Shown: positions 1-7,091, counted from the first letter of the stretch. The stretch: DNA of 35,903 nt from Flexistipes sp041694215 (GCA_041694215.1 JASMTO010000019.1:1-35903); one strand, 5' to 3'. Made by a program: numbers and translations. The notes: generated by a model not told the origin, from the sequence alone.

Positions 1-16
1 AAATAGAATTTGACAA

Positions 17-259
17 ATGAAAACCACGAAATATTTTAATTATACGAGGAAAAGAGCTGATAGAGCAAAAATTAAGATTGAGTGGATAGAGTACGTTATT
101 AATAATCCGGAGAAATCTGAAATCCAATCTGATGGCAGGGTCCGCAAATGGGCAATAATTCCTGAAGTCAACAAATATTTGAGAGTTATAATTTTGGAAG
201 ATGGTGAAACAGTACATAATGCCTTTTTTGATAGAAATTACAAGGAGAGTAAAAAATGA
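17..259 (+). CDS. DUF4258-type protein, putative toxin of a TA-like pair
   Basis: An 80-residue basic protein. It starts TKYFNYTRKRADR, has a central INNPEKSEIQSDGRVRKW stretch and ends with a VIILEDGETVHNAFFDR-like strand. This layout matches the DUF4258 family as I remember it (small RelE/BrnT-like fold proteins), whose activity is mostly untested. Its stop overlaps the ATG of the next gene by four bases (ATGA), so the two are translationally coupled. The partner is a DUF2283 protein, a pairing I know from other bacteria. Only 16 bases precede the start, so its promoter and any longer amino terminus cannot be judged. Toxin activity is inference from family and context only. Confidence 0.75.
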   Translation: MKTTKYFNYTRKRADRAKIKIEWIEYVINNPEKSEIQSDGRVRKWAIIPEVNKYLRVIILEDGETVHNAFFDRNYKESKK

Positions 260-462
260 AAGTTAAATATTTTAATGATACGGATACTGCTCTCATAGAA
301 TTTGCTGATCGTGAAATTTTTGAAACAAGGGAAATCAGCGAAAATATATACATTGATGTTGATGCTGAAGGAAATATAGTTAGCATGACAATAGAACATG
401 CTAAATCTAATGCAGCCCTTTGGGAATTTTCATATGAAGAAATGAATAGACAAACCGCTTAA
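256..462 (+). CDS. DUF2283 family protein, putative antitoxin partner
   Basis: A 68-residue acidic protein of the DUF2283 family. Recognisable parts are KYFNDTDTALIEF at the start, the ENIYIDVDAEGNIVSMTIEHA core and a short helical tail (EFSYEEM). The ATG overlaps the stop of the upstream DUF4258 gene, and a good ribosome site (AAGGAGAG) lies about eight bases before it. The opposite charges of the two partners fit a toxin-neutralising role, but the family has no firmly established function that I know of. No transcription terminator is visible after it; the DNA turns directly into dispersed repeats. Confidence 0.8.
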   Translation: MKVKYFNDTDTALIEFADREIFETREISENIYIDVDAEGNIVSMTIEHAKSNAALWEFSYEEMNRQTA

Positions 463-661
463 GAAAAGTACCCCCTCTTGGTTTCCCCCAGGTTTAGTTC
501 AATGTTCAACGTTCAAGGTTCATCGTTGAGACCTCTCCACTTCGGTCGAGGTGACAGTTTTCTGTAGAAAGTAACCCTCTCAATCTCCCCCTAAGCCAGG
601 AGGGAGAAGGGTATGAAAAATATTTCTTGATGAAAAAGAAAAAAAGTGGTATATTTTCTTT
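463..661. repeat. Gene-free stretch made of dispersed repeat pieces
   Basis: Three repeat types follow each other here. A truncated copy of the GTACCCCCTC palindrome family begins near 470. A run of CGTTCAA-like words (about 501-524) leads into a GTTGAGACCTCT...GTCGAGGTGACAG unit (525-562). A second palindrome copy (TCTCCC at 584-589 pairing with GGGAGA at 602-607) follows. No coding sequence is supported. Confidence 0.6.
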
Positions 662-964
662 ATGATAAAGAAAGAAGTGTTGAAACGTATTTTAAGAGAC
701 TTTCATTTGCAGGAATTATACAGTGTCCTGCAAAGAGATATTGAAATCCCTATAGAATCCGGCAAAATAGTTACACTTGTAGGTGTAAGGCGCTGCGGTA
801 AGACTTCTATTTTATATGATATTATAAATAAAATCTCATCTTCAGCCGATAAGACAAAAGTTATTTTTATAAATTTTGAAGATGAAAGATTAGACTTTTC
901 AGCTGAAGATCTTGAACTTATTTTATCAGCATATTCTGAGCTGAAAGAAAAAGGGGACAGGTAA
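662..964 (+). pseudogene. AAA ATPase (DUF4143-type) amino-terminal remnant
   Basis: The 100-residue reading frame looks like the start of the AAA_14/DUF4143 ATPase family, whose full members run to about 400 residues. It has an amphipathic leader (KRILRDFHLQELY), a Walker A region (VGVRRCGKTSILYDI, near residues 41-55) and the beta strand VIFINFEDERLDF. It then stops at KEKGDR, before the Walker B motif. The stop lies in a GGGGACAGGTAAATTATAC word that recurs three times downstream. No remaining ATPase domain follows up to znuA, so I call it a truncated pseudogene. The stretch after residue 68 is duplicated in the DNA that follows. Confidence 0.7.
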
Positions 965-1260
965 ATTATACTTGAATTATACTTGTTTTTTAACAACTTA
1001 TTAAACAACTTTCCTTATTTAATATACGATGACAGTCTTTATAAATTTTGAAGATGAAAGATTAGACTTTTCAGCTGAAGATCTTGAACTTATTTTATCA
1101 GCATATTCTGAGCTGAAAGAAAAAGGGGACAGGTAAATTATACTTATTTTATCAGCATATTCTGAGCTGAAAGAAAAAGGGGACAGGTAAATTATACTTG
1201 AATTATACTTGTTTTTTAACAACTTATTAAACAACTTTCCTTACTTTTTTAATATACGAT
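866..1260 (+). repeat. Nested tandem duplication over the ATPase 3' end
   Basis: A unit starting at 866 recurs from 1038, an offset of 172 bases, and matches through about 1145. Inside the second copy a 54-base unit (1088-1141) is repeated again at 1142-1195. The third copy then continues into the same AT-rich tail as the first (TTTTTTAACAACTTATTAAAC), with a small indel near 1245. The word GGGGACAGGTAAATTATAC occurs at 953, 1125 and 1179. This arrangement reads as a 172-bp duplication followed by a 54-bp internal one. Confidence 0.85.
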
Positions 1261-1274
1261 GACAGTCTTGTGGA

Positions 1275-1356
1275 TGAGACCTCTCGACTACGCCTGCCCT
1301 GTTAAATATCAGCTTCGCTGATTGCCTACGGCATTTAACAGGGCGAGAGGTGACAG
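1275..1356. repeat. Dispersed repeat with nested hairpins
   Basis: Bounded by TGAGACCTCTCGAC and GAGAGGTGACAG. Inside is a 12-bp perfect stem, GCCCTGTTAAAT (1296-1307) with ATTTAACAGGGC (1333-1344). Its loop holds a second hairpin, ATCAGC-TTC-GCTGAT (1308-1322). It is related to the copies at 525-562 and 6500-6595. Confidence 0.65.
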
Positions 1357-1385
1357 TTTTTTGTCCTCTCGACCGCTGTTTGACA

Positions 1386-1430
1386 AAGTACCCCCTCTTA
1401 CTCTCCCCCTAAATTAGGGGGAGAAACCAG
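1386..1430. repeat. GTACCCC palindromic repeat, best copy
   Basis: Begins AAGTACCCCCTCTTAC and contains a perfect 11-bp palindrome around a single-base centre (1402-1412 with 1414-1424, TCTCCCCCTAA/TTAGGGGGAGA). Related copies lie near 470, 570-607, 6467 and 35856-35893. The remainder up to 1538 shows no gene. Confidence 0.65.
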
Positions 1431-1538
1431 TCCCTTCCCCTAAAACTTTTTGTATTTCCAGTCTAAAAGTCTGGTGCTCGACAAAGTCAATCAACTTGTG
1501 TACACAATAATAATGGGGAGAATCCAGATTTAAACTTG

Positions 1539-1567
1539 TTGAAATTTCACTTTATGTATTATATGTA
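1539..1567 (+). promoter_or_regulatory. Possible znuACB promoter
   Basis: TTGAAA (1539-1544) is followed 17 bases later by TATGTA (1562-1567), ahead of znuA. TGAAATTTCA is a small palindrome covering the -35 box. It is too short for me to call a Zur or Fur operator. Confidence 0.3.
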
Positions 1568-1605
1568 TTGTACTTTGATAGGATGATGAGCAAAGGAGAA
1601 GCAAA

Positions 1606-2436
1606 ATGCTTATAAGATGGTTGTGTGTGTTTTTTTTCCTTTTCATTACAGGTTATTCTTTTGCTGAAAACAGGGTTTTTATTGTGGTAAGTATTGATCC
1701 AGCTGCGTTTGTAGTAGAAACTGTTGCTGGTGATAAGGTGGATGTTGTTACTATGGTACCCAGCGATTCCAACCCGCATATTTATGAGCCTTCTATCCGA
1801 CTAATGAGAAGATTTTCCAACAGTGATTACTTTTTTTCCATTGGCGGAGAATTTGAAGAGATCTGGCTTGATCGTCTGATAAATCTGAATAAAAATATGA
1901 AAGTTATTGATATCAGTAAAAATATCCCTGTAAAACAGCATGCTGATGAGCATGATCCGCATGTGTGGCTTTCTCCTGCAAATATGCTGCAAATGGGCAA
2001 AAATACATACGATGCTCTTACTGATATTTTTCCTCAGTATGAAAAGTATTTCCGGAGTAATCTTAGTTTATTGGAAGAAAAAATTGATGACATACAGAAT
2101 AATATTAAGAATGTAATCAATAAGTGCCGTTATAACTATATTCTTACTACACATCCCGTTCTCGGATATTTTGCCGAGGAATTTGGACTAATACAGCTAT
2201 CTTTAGAAAGGCATGGTCAAGAACCCTCAGCAAGACATCTAACTGATATTATTAAAAAAGTCCAAATGCATAATATTCGATTTATTTTTACTCAACCGCA
2301 AGTTTCCCAGCAGTATGCAAAAATGATATCTACTGAGACAGAAATAGCAATTGAGTCAATTGATCCTTTAGATAAAGACTGGTTTGGGGTGCAGGAAAAA
2401 ATTTACTCTGTTTTGAGTGATTATTGTGGCCAGTAA
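1606..2436 (+). CDS. znuA: Zinc/manganese ABC transporter substrate-binding protein
   Basis: Periplasmic metal-binding protein of the cluster A-I (ZnuA/TroA) family, 276 residues, the usual length. A signal peptide covers about residues 1-20 (hydrophobic core CVFFFLFITGYSFA). Likely metal ligands are His58 (NPHIYEPS), His119 (DPHVWLSP) and His183 (THPVLGYF), plus an acidic residue near the end (SIDPLD). The short His-containing loop QHADEHD before His119 favours zinc over manganese, though this is not decisive. AAAGGAGAA sits just before the ATG. It is first in an operon with the ATPase and permease, and its end overlaps the ATPase start. Confidence 0.9.
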   Translation: MLIRWLCVFFFLFITGYSFAENRVFIVVSIDPAAFVVETVAGDKVDVVTMVPSDSNPHIYEPSIRLMRRFSNSDYFFSIGGEFEEIWLDRLINLNKNMKVIDISKNIPVKQHADEHDPHVWLSPANMLQMGKNTYDALTDIFPQYEKYFRSNLSLLEEKIDDIQNNIKNVINKCRYNYILTTHPVLGYFAEEFGLIQLSLERHGQEPSARHLTDIIKKVQMHNIRFIFTQPQVSQQYAKMISTETEIAIESIDPLDKDWFGVQEKIYSVLSDYCGQ

Positions 2437-3217
2437 TATAAATATTATAGACATAAAAAATTTGTATTTTTCATATGATCACGAATGTGTTCTGGAAAAT
2501 ATAAATCTAAAAGTGCATAAGGGTGACTTTCTTGCTATATTAGGACCTAATGGCGGAGGTAAAACGACACTTCTAAAAATTATTTTAGGGCTCATTAAAC
2601 CTGACCGTGGAAAAATTAGCGTTTTCGGGACAAATCCAGGAAAAGAAAACAGTAAAATTGGTTATGTACCACAATATTCTTATATTAATAGGAATTTTCC
2701 TCTTTCTGTTTTGGAAACAGTGTTAATGGGGATTCAAAAAAAGATTTTTTTTAGTTTTAATTATACTAAGGATGACGTTAAGTTAGCAAAAGATGTGTTG
2801 GCAAGGGTTGATATGCAAGAGTATTGCAGCAAACAGATACATAATTTGTCAGGAGGGCAAAGGCAACGTGTAATGCTTGCCAGAGCCATGGTTTCTGATC
2901 CGGAATTAATTATTCTGGATGAACCTACGTCTAATGTTGATCCTTATGGTACGTTTTGTTTTTTTTCTTTCCTGGAGGAGCTAAACAAGGAGAAGACAAT
3001 AATAATCGTAAGTCATAATGTTAATATAATAGCTACAAAGGTTAACAGTGTTGCCTGTGTGAATAAGTTTTTATATTACAACTCAGAGCCGGTACTTACG
3101 AAAAATATGCTGGAAATCCTGTACGGCATGCATGATGAGCATTCCTGTTCACTTGGCAAATATTTTACTGATGATTTTAAATATATGGCAAAATCTGAGA
3201 GCAAAAGTGATGATTGA
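2426..3217 (+). CDS. znuC: Zinc ABC transporter ATP-binding protein
   Basis: ATPase of the ZnuACB-type importer, powering metal uptake through the inner-membrane permease. Visible motifs in order are Walker A GPNGGGKTT, the LSGGQRQRV signature, Walker B LIILDEPTSNVD and the switch histidine in IIIVSHN. I chose the GTG at 2426; an in-frame GTG at 2417 is equally possible and would add three residues. Both overlap the end of znuA. The length of about 263 residues is normal. The gene overlaps the permease start by eight bases. Confidence 0.92.
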   Translation: MASNINIIDIKNLYFSYDHECVLENINLKVHKGDFLAILGPNGGGKTTLLKIILGLIKPDRGKISVFGTNPGKENSKIGYVPQYSYINRNFPLSVLETVLMGIQKKIFFSFNYTKDDVKLAKDVLARVDMQEYCSKQIHNLSGGQRQRVMLARAMVSDPELIILDEPTSNVDPYGTFCFFSFLEELNKEKTIIIVSHNVNIIATKVNSVACVNKFLYYNSEPVLTKNMLEILYGMHDEHSCSLGKYFTDDFKYMAKSESKSDD

Positions 3218-4052
3218 AATATTGCAGATGGGATTTATAAAAAACGCTGTTGTTGCGATTACTTTTGGAAGTATTCTGTGCGGAATAATAGGCAGTTATG
3301 TTGTGGTGAATAGGATAACTTTTTTAGCCGGTGGGGTTGCCCATGCTAGTTTTGGGGGTGTAGGGCTTGCGTTTTTTCTAAATACCCCTGTATTGTTAAC
3401 AACATTTATTTTTTCTTTGGTTGCTTCAGCAATAATAGGTTTGTTAACGATCAAGGATAATGACAAAATGGATACTGTAGTGGGGATTCTGTGGTCATCG
3501 GGTATGGCATTAGGCATTATTTTGCTGGACTTAACCCCTGGTTACAAAGGTAATCTAATGGGATACCTTTTCGGAAGTATCCTGAGTGTTTCCAATGGTG
3601 ATTTACTTTTTATGGCGATTTCCACGTTGGTAGTGATCCTGTCGGTCATCGTTTTTTATAGAAATCTTATGATTATGTCTTTTGATAGAGAGTTTGCTGC
3701 GGTAAAAGGGATCCCTGTTGGTTTTTTCCATGTGTTGGTGCTGATTCTTATCGGGTTTGCACTTGTCATTCTTATCAGGGTCTCCGGTTTAATACTTGTT
3801 ATTGCATTGTTAAGTATCCCCCCTGCAATATCTTCCAAGTTTACAAAATCCTTTTTCTCCATGATTATTTTTTCTATTGTTATAAACCTGGTGCTTGGTT
3901 TTTCCGGTCTATATTTTTCCTATTACTTCAACATATCTTCAGGGGCATCAATAATAATGCTTTTATCCATACTTTATTGCATAGTTGTGTTGAGTGAGAA
4001 AACGTACAAATATTTTAAAAAGTACAATGAAAATAGCCTTGATAAATCCTGA
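3210..4052 (+). CDS. znuB: Zinc ABC transporter permease
   Basis: An integral-membrane permease of the ABC-3 family, about 280 residues, with eight or so hydrophobic segments beginning near AVVAITFGSILCGIIGSYVVV. The conserved family stretch FLAGGVAHASFGGVGLAFF and the late segment LILVIALLSIPPAIS support the call. The reading frame is open from 3132, but that upstream part runs inside znuC in another frame. The ATG at 3210 fits an overlapping start (GTGATGATTGA). Its 3' end overlaps trmL by 26 bases, so the metal operon reads into trmL. Confidence 0.9.
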   Translation: MIEILQMGFIKNAVVAITFGSILCGIIGSYVVVNRITFLAGGVAHASFGGVGLAFFLNTPVLLTTFIFSLVASAIIGLLTIKDNDKMDTVVGILWSSGMALGIILLDLTPGYKGNLMGYLFGSILSVSNGDLLFMAISTLVVILSVIVFYRNLMIMSFDREFAAVKGIPVGFFHVLVLILIGFALVILIRVSGLILVIALLSIPPAISSKFTKSFFSMIIFSIVINLVLGFSGLYFSYYFNISSGASIIMLLSILYCIVVLSEKTYKYFKKYNENSLDKS

Positions 4053-4437
4053 AATACCACAAAACACAGGTAATATTGCAAGACTTACTGCTGGGATTGG
4101 TGCCGAATTGATGCTTGTGGGCACCATTGGATTCTCAATTACGGATAAATATCTTAAAAGGGCAGGGCTTGATTACTGGGACAATGTTAAGCTAAAAGTT
4201 GTTCCTGATATTGAAGAATTTGAAAATATGTTTGACAAATTCGAATATGTGGCGTTTGTTTCCAAATTTGGACATAAACGCTATACGGAAATACCTTTGG
4301 TTTCCTACGGTGAAATACTACTTGTTTTTGGTAGTGAAACGAAAGGCTTGCCTGATGATTTCCACAAAAAATACGTTGATTTTTTTTACAGGATACCGAT
4401 GAATGGAAAAGTCAGGAGTCTTAATCTTGCAACTTAG
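4027..4437 (+). pseudogene. trmL: trmL, 5' part, interrupted by an insertion sequence
   Basis: Amino-terminal 136 codons of tRNA (cytidine34/cmnm5U34-2'-O)-methyltransferase TrmL, a SPOUT enzyme that methylates the wobble ribose of tRNA-Leu. Motifs seen are INPEIPQNTGNIAR, LLVFGSETKGLP and the start of motif 3, IPMNGKVRSLNLA. The frame then enters IS DNA at 4433 and stops at TAG. The missing end, ANSVAIVAYDYLRR..., is found intact at 6257-6318 after the IS. Joining 4027-4432 to 6257-6318 gives 155 residues, the normal length. The lost helix is part of the knot that binds SAM and forms the dimer, so the present product should be inactive. Confidence 0.88.
4424..4432 (+). repeat. Target site duplication, left copy
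   Basis: ATCTTGCAA at 4424-4432 is repeated exactly at 6248-6256. Removing one copy plus the element restores the trmL frame. Nine bases is the duplication size I recall for ISLre2-family elements. Confidence 0.88.
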
Positions 4438-4475
4438 AGTATAATTTTAGTAGGCAAAAACAACAAAAAAAGCAA

Positions 4476-4497
4476 AAAGATGCCCGAAGGCATCTTT
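4476..4497 (+). terminator. Hairpin in the IS left end
   Basis: AAAGATGCC (4476-4484), loop CGAA, GGCATCTTT (4489-4497): a perfect 9-bp stem just downstream of the truncated trmL frame and upstream of the transposase. No long U-run follows. It could stop transcripts coming from the znu operon, or hide the transposase start from read-through mRNA. The role is inferred. Confidence 0.5.
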
Positions 4498-4561
4498 AAG
4501 ATACATGAATCATCCAATATAATAGTATTTGACTAGAACACTAGAAAGATTGGGTGATTGC

Positions 4562-6043
4562 ATGTATAAACTAAGTTTAAATGAAAATGAGGCAAACTTC
4601 AAGAATTTAGAGAGAATTATTTATGAATTTGTATGCCGACAGGCATGTGAAATGATAATAGAAATACTTAAAGAACTAGATGGAAAACTAATGAAAGAAA
4701 GAGATAAGAAGAAATATAGAAATAAAGGCTTTAAGAAAACAACAATAAAAACAATAATGGGAGAAATTGAATATAATCGTAGAATATATGAATATGAAAC
4801 AGAAGAAGGGAAAAAGGGATATAAATTTTTATTAGATGAATATCTAAATATGGATACAGTAGGACATATATCAACTAATCTAGTGGAGAAAATTATAGAT
4901 CTAGCAGTAGATGAATCATATAGAAAAACAGCAGATAAAGTAAGTAGTATGACAAATCAAAGTATAAGCCATACAGGAGCTTGGAATATAGTACAAACTG
5001 TGGGAGAAAAAATAGCCGAAAAAGAAAAAAAGGAGATAAAGCTAAATAAAGAGGGAAAATTAGAAGGAAAAAAAGAAACGAAGGTATTGTTTGAGGAAAT
5101 GGATGGAATATGGATTAATATGCAAGGAAAAGATAGAAAGAGTAAAAAGAAAGGTAGAAAAGAGCTAAAACTAGGGATATTCTATGAAGGCTGGGAAAAA
5201 AAGCATGAGAAAAAGGATAGATATACAGTAAAAAACAAAAAAGCTTATGCAAGCTTTGGTGGGAGTAAAGATTTTGGTGAAATAAGAGAAGCAAAAATAG
5301 CTAAAGAATATAAGGTGGATGAAATACAAACAAAAATAGTAAATGGAGATGGTGCAGGGTGGATAAAAGAAATAGTAAGAGAAGATAACTCACACTTTCA
5401 ATTAGATATCTTTCATAGAAACCAGGCAGTAATTAGAAATGTAGAAGATAAAAGTAAAGCAAAGAAAATAATAAAAAAATTAAGTAATGGGAAAATAGAT
5501 GAAGGTCTTGAGATAATAACAGAGCTAATGATAGAAAATAACGAAAATGAAGATAGGATGAAAAAATTAGAAAGCCTATATAATTACATAGTAAATAATA
5601 GAGAAGGAATAGTGGTATATAAAGTTAGACCAGATATAAATATGCCAGAGCCTCCAAAGGGGATAAAATATAGGAATCTAGGGACGATGGAGCATAATAT
5701 ATGCGACATACTAGCAAGAAGAATGAAGGGAAATAAAACAAGCTGGAGTAAAAAAGGAGCAAGTAACTTAGCGAAAATATTAGCTGAAAAGGCAAGTAAA
5801 GAATTAACATATACAATTAATACATTACTTAATAAGGGAATAAAAAAAGAAAAGCTTGATGAAATAATAGAAGATATAGTATTACCAGCATCTAAGGTAA
5901 ATAAGAAACCTAAAAAAAGTAATATATATAAGCACAAAAGATCTAGTATACCATTTACGAACAGCGCAGTTACAAATGGCAGAAAAGCTATACAGAAAAT
6001 GCTAGAGAATAAATGTGCTAGTCAGCTGAAACTAAGTTTCTAA
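4562..6043 (+). CDS. ISLre2 family transposase (UPF0236)
   Basis: A DDE-type transposase of about 493 residues. Catalytic candidates are the Asp in EEMDGIW (about residue 181), the Asp in NGDGAGWIK (about 263) and the Glu in GTMEHNICD (about 377), followed by the family motif RMKGNKTSWSKKGA. The amino terminus is helical, and a lysine-rich linker lies before the first Asp. The frame is open from a TTG at 4529, but the ATG at 4562, preceded by GGGTG, gives the usual start MYKLSLNENE. The codon use is very A-rich, more so than in the neighbours, as expected for a mobile gene. No disruption is visible. Confidence 0.9.
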   Translation: MYKLSLNENEANFKNLERIIYEFVCRQACEMIIEILKELDGKLMKERDKKKYRNKGFKKTTIKTIMGEIEYNRRIYEYETEEGKKGYKFLLDEYLNMDTVGHISTNLVEKIIDLAVDESYRKTADKVSSMTNQSISHTGAWNIVQTVGEKIAEKEKKEIKLNKEGKLEGKKETKVLFEEMDGIWINMQGKDRKSKKKGRKELKLGIFYEGWEKKHEKKDRYTVKNKKAYASFGGSKDFGEIREAKIAKEYKVDEIQTKIVNGDGAGWIKEIVREDNSHFQLDIFHRNQAVIRNVEDKSKAKKIIKKLSNGKIDEGLEIITELMIENNENEDRMKKLESLYNYIVNNREGIVVYKVRPDINMPEPPKGIKYRNLGTMEHNICDILARRMKGNKTSWSKKGASNLAKILAEKASKELTYTINTLLNKGIKKEKLDEIIEDIVLPASKVNKKPKKSNIYKHKRSSIPFTNSAVTNGRKAIQKMLENKCASQLKLSF

Positions 6044-6076
6044 GCGTAGCTTCTTTACAAATAAAACAATATACGG

Positions 6077-6180
6077 GATACCTATGCCCTAACGGGCTAG
6101 GAGAAATATATAAATCTTAAAAAAACACCAATAAAAATATTTTACCCTAACGGGTATTAAACATATATATTATAGGTATC
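6077..6180 (+). other. Compound hairpin at the IS right end
   Basis: An outer stem GATACCTAT (6077-6085) with ATAGGTATC (6172-6180) encloses two small hairpins that share the core CCCTAACGGG: GCCC-TAAC-GGGC (6086-6097) and TACCC-TAAC-GGGTA (6143-6156). Both have TAAC loops. It lies after the transposase stop and inside the element. Confidence 0.7.
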
Positions 6181-6247
6181 AAAAACAGCTACTATTGGAT
6201 GATTAAATTTAAAAAAGAAGAATTGCCAACTAACACTTGACAGAAAC

Positions 6248-6256
6248 ATCTTGCAA
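6248..6256 (+). repeat. Target site duplication, right copy
   Basis: ATCTTGCAA, identical to 4424-4432, at the right border of the ISLre2 element. Confidence 0.88.
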
Positions 6257-6318
6257 ACAGTGTGGCAATTGTTGCCTATGATTATTTAAGAAGAAACGAT
6301 TTTTGTTCTTTAACATAA
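6257..6318 (+). pseudogene. trmL: trmL, 3' part separated by the insertion sequence
   Basis: Read in the frame of the 5' part, with the duplicated LA codons supplied by the target duplication, this gives ANSVAIVAYDYLRRNDF and ends at TAA 6316-6318. It matches the conserved end of TrmL motif 3 and the last helix (family pattern LANSVAIVxYExxRQ). The fragment is too short to be found by an ORF caller. A terminator follows. Confidence 0.88.
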
Positions 6319-6343
6319 GTGGTCATGTTTTTTTATACCACAT

Positions 6344-6365
6344 CAAAATCAAAGATTTTGTTTTT
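6344..6365 (+). terminator. Terminator after trmL
   Basis: CAAAATC (6344-6350), loop AAA, GATTTTG (6354-6360), then TTTTT. It lies 26 bases after the original trmL stop and would end the znuACB-trmL transcript. The stem is AT-rich. Confidence 0.6.
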
Positions 6366-6765
6366 GAGAACAACTTCAACTTTTATGTAAAAACCATCTG
6401 AGAATGTTTTGATACCAAGTAGCATTTATTTGGGTAATATGCAGATATTGTTGATATAATAAAAATACCCCCCCTCTCTTACTTAGCCCAACGTTCAACG
6501 TTGAGATTCCTCGACTCCACTTCGTTTCGCTCGGAATGACAAGAATTTATGTCATTTCGATGAGCCACCGACAGGTGGCGAAGAGAAATCTCAATTGTTA
6601 TTTGGCAAGAGACCTCTTTTCGTATAACAACCGTCTTGTGAAAATTAACAGAATGTTATACATACTACCAGTCTTAAAGATAAACATACATTTTTACGTT
6701 TGTTACTTTTTTGACTGCAACTTGGTATGAAGTCTTTAATTTTGTAAGTATAAACGATAGGAGAG
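6366..6765. repeat. Gene-free stretch with a large imperfect palindrome
   Basis: From 6467 a truncated TACCCCCCCTCTC copy is followed by ACGTTCAACGTTGAG. An inverted repeat then follows: TGAGATTCCTCG...GGAATGACA (about 6502-6541) against TGTCATTTCGATG...GAGAAATCTCA (about 6549-6593). The flanks (6366-6466 and 6600-6765) show nothing I can identify. Confidence 0.6.
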
Positions 6766-7032
6766 TTATCCAATAATCTTAATATTGTCATTTTCAATAT
6801 CAATTAATCTTTTTTCAAGCTCATCCATGTTCTTTTTATATGCCTTCCATTCAATATAATCATCCCATTTTTCAAAATTCTCTTTTTCATTTTTTAATTG
6901 CATTTCAAATTTTTCCAACGACTTCCTGTATTTATTTTCAAAAAGTTTCAGCTTTTCTTTTGTCAGATTCAATTCGTAAAGAACCTCCGCTTTAAAATAG
7001 TCTTTGACTTTATTTTGTGACAATTTTATCAT
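6766..7032 (-). CDS. Small coiled-coil protein of unknown function
   Basis: The only convincing minus-strand gene. It encodes 88 charged residues with two helical stretches (LTKEKLKLFENKYRKSLEKF and KNMDELEKRLIDIE) around a conserved-looking WDDYIEWKAY core. I start it at the second ATG (7032), because a GAGA ribosome site precedes it and the promoter lies only 30 bases upstream; an ATG at 7044 is possible. I recall similar short proteins beside small toxin-like genes in thermophiles, which would make this a solitary antitoxin-like protein, but no partner is present here. Function unknown. It is divergent from prmA and surrounded by repeats, which suggests acquired DNA. Confidence 0.7.
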   Translation of the reverse strand: MIKLSQNKVKDYFKAEVLYELNLTKEKLKLFENKYRKSLEKFEMQLKNEKENFEKWDDYIEWKAYKKNMDELEKRLIDIENDNIKIIG

Positions 7033-7063
7033 TTTATTTCTCATGTCATAATTCGTTAATATT

Positions 7064-7091
7064 ATTATACTGTAATTATGTCTTAATTCAA
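7064..7091 (-). promoter_or_regulatory. Promoter of the minus-strand gene
   Basis: Read on the minus strand: TTGAAT (7091-7086), a 16-base spacer, then a consensus TATAAT (7069-7064). It is the clearest -10 box in the region and sits about 30 bases before the start codon at 7032. Confidence 0.65.

Larger units (their letters stand above)
4433..6247 (+). mobile_element. Complete ISLre2-family insertion sequence
   Basis: A 1,815-bp element bounded by the 9-bp ATCTTGCAA duplications. The outer ends form an imperfect inverted repeat: about 16 of 25 positions agree, best in GTAGGCAA versus GTTGGCAA. A perfect 12-bp inner inverted repeat, AATCATCCAATA (4508-4519) with its complement at 6193-6204, flanks the transposase. 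The element carries one transposase gene and structured non-coding ends: a 9-bp hairpin on the left and a compound hairpin on the right. It is inserted in trmL in the same orientation. The intact transposase and exact target duplication suggest a fairly recent insertion. Confidence 0.88.

Noticed and set aside
1019..1234. A 71-codon frame on the - strand with an internal repeat
   Set aside because: It is the complement of the duplicated ATPase remnant; its apparent protein repeat only reflects the DNA duplication.
5584..5937. A 117-codon hydrophobic frame on the - strand inside the transposase
   Set aside because: Shadow of the A-rich transposase gene; the hydrophobicity comes from complementary T-rich codons.
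6536..6730. A 64-codon frame on the + strand
   Set aside because: It begins inside the palindromic repeat, has no ribosome site and no family resemblance.
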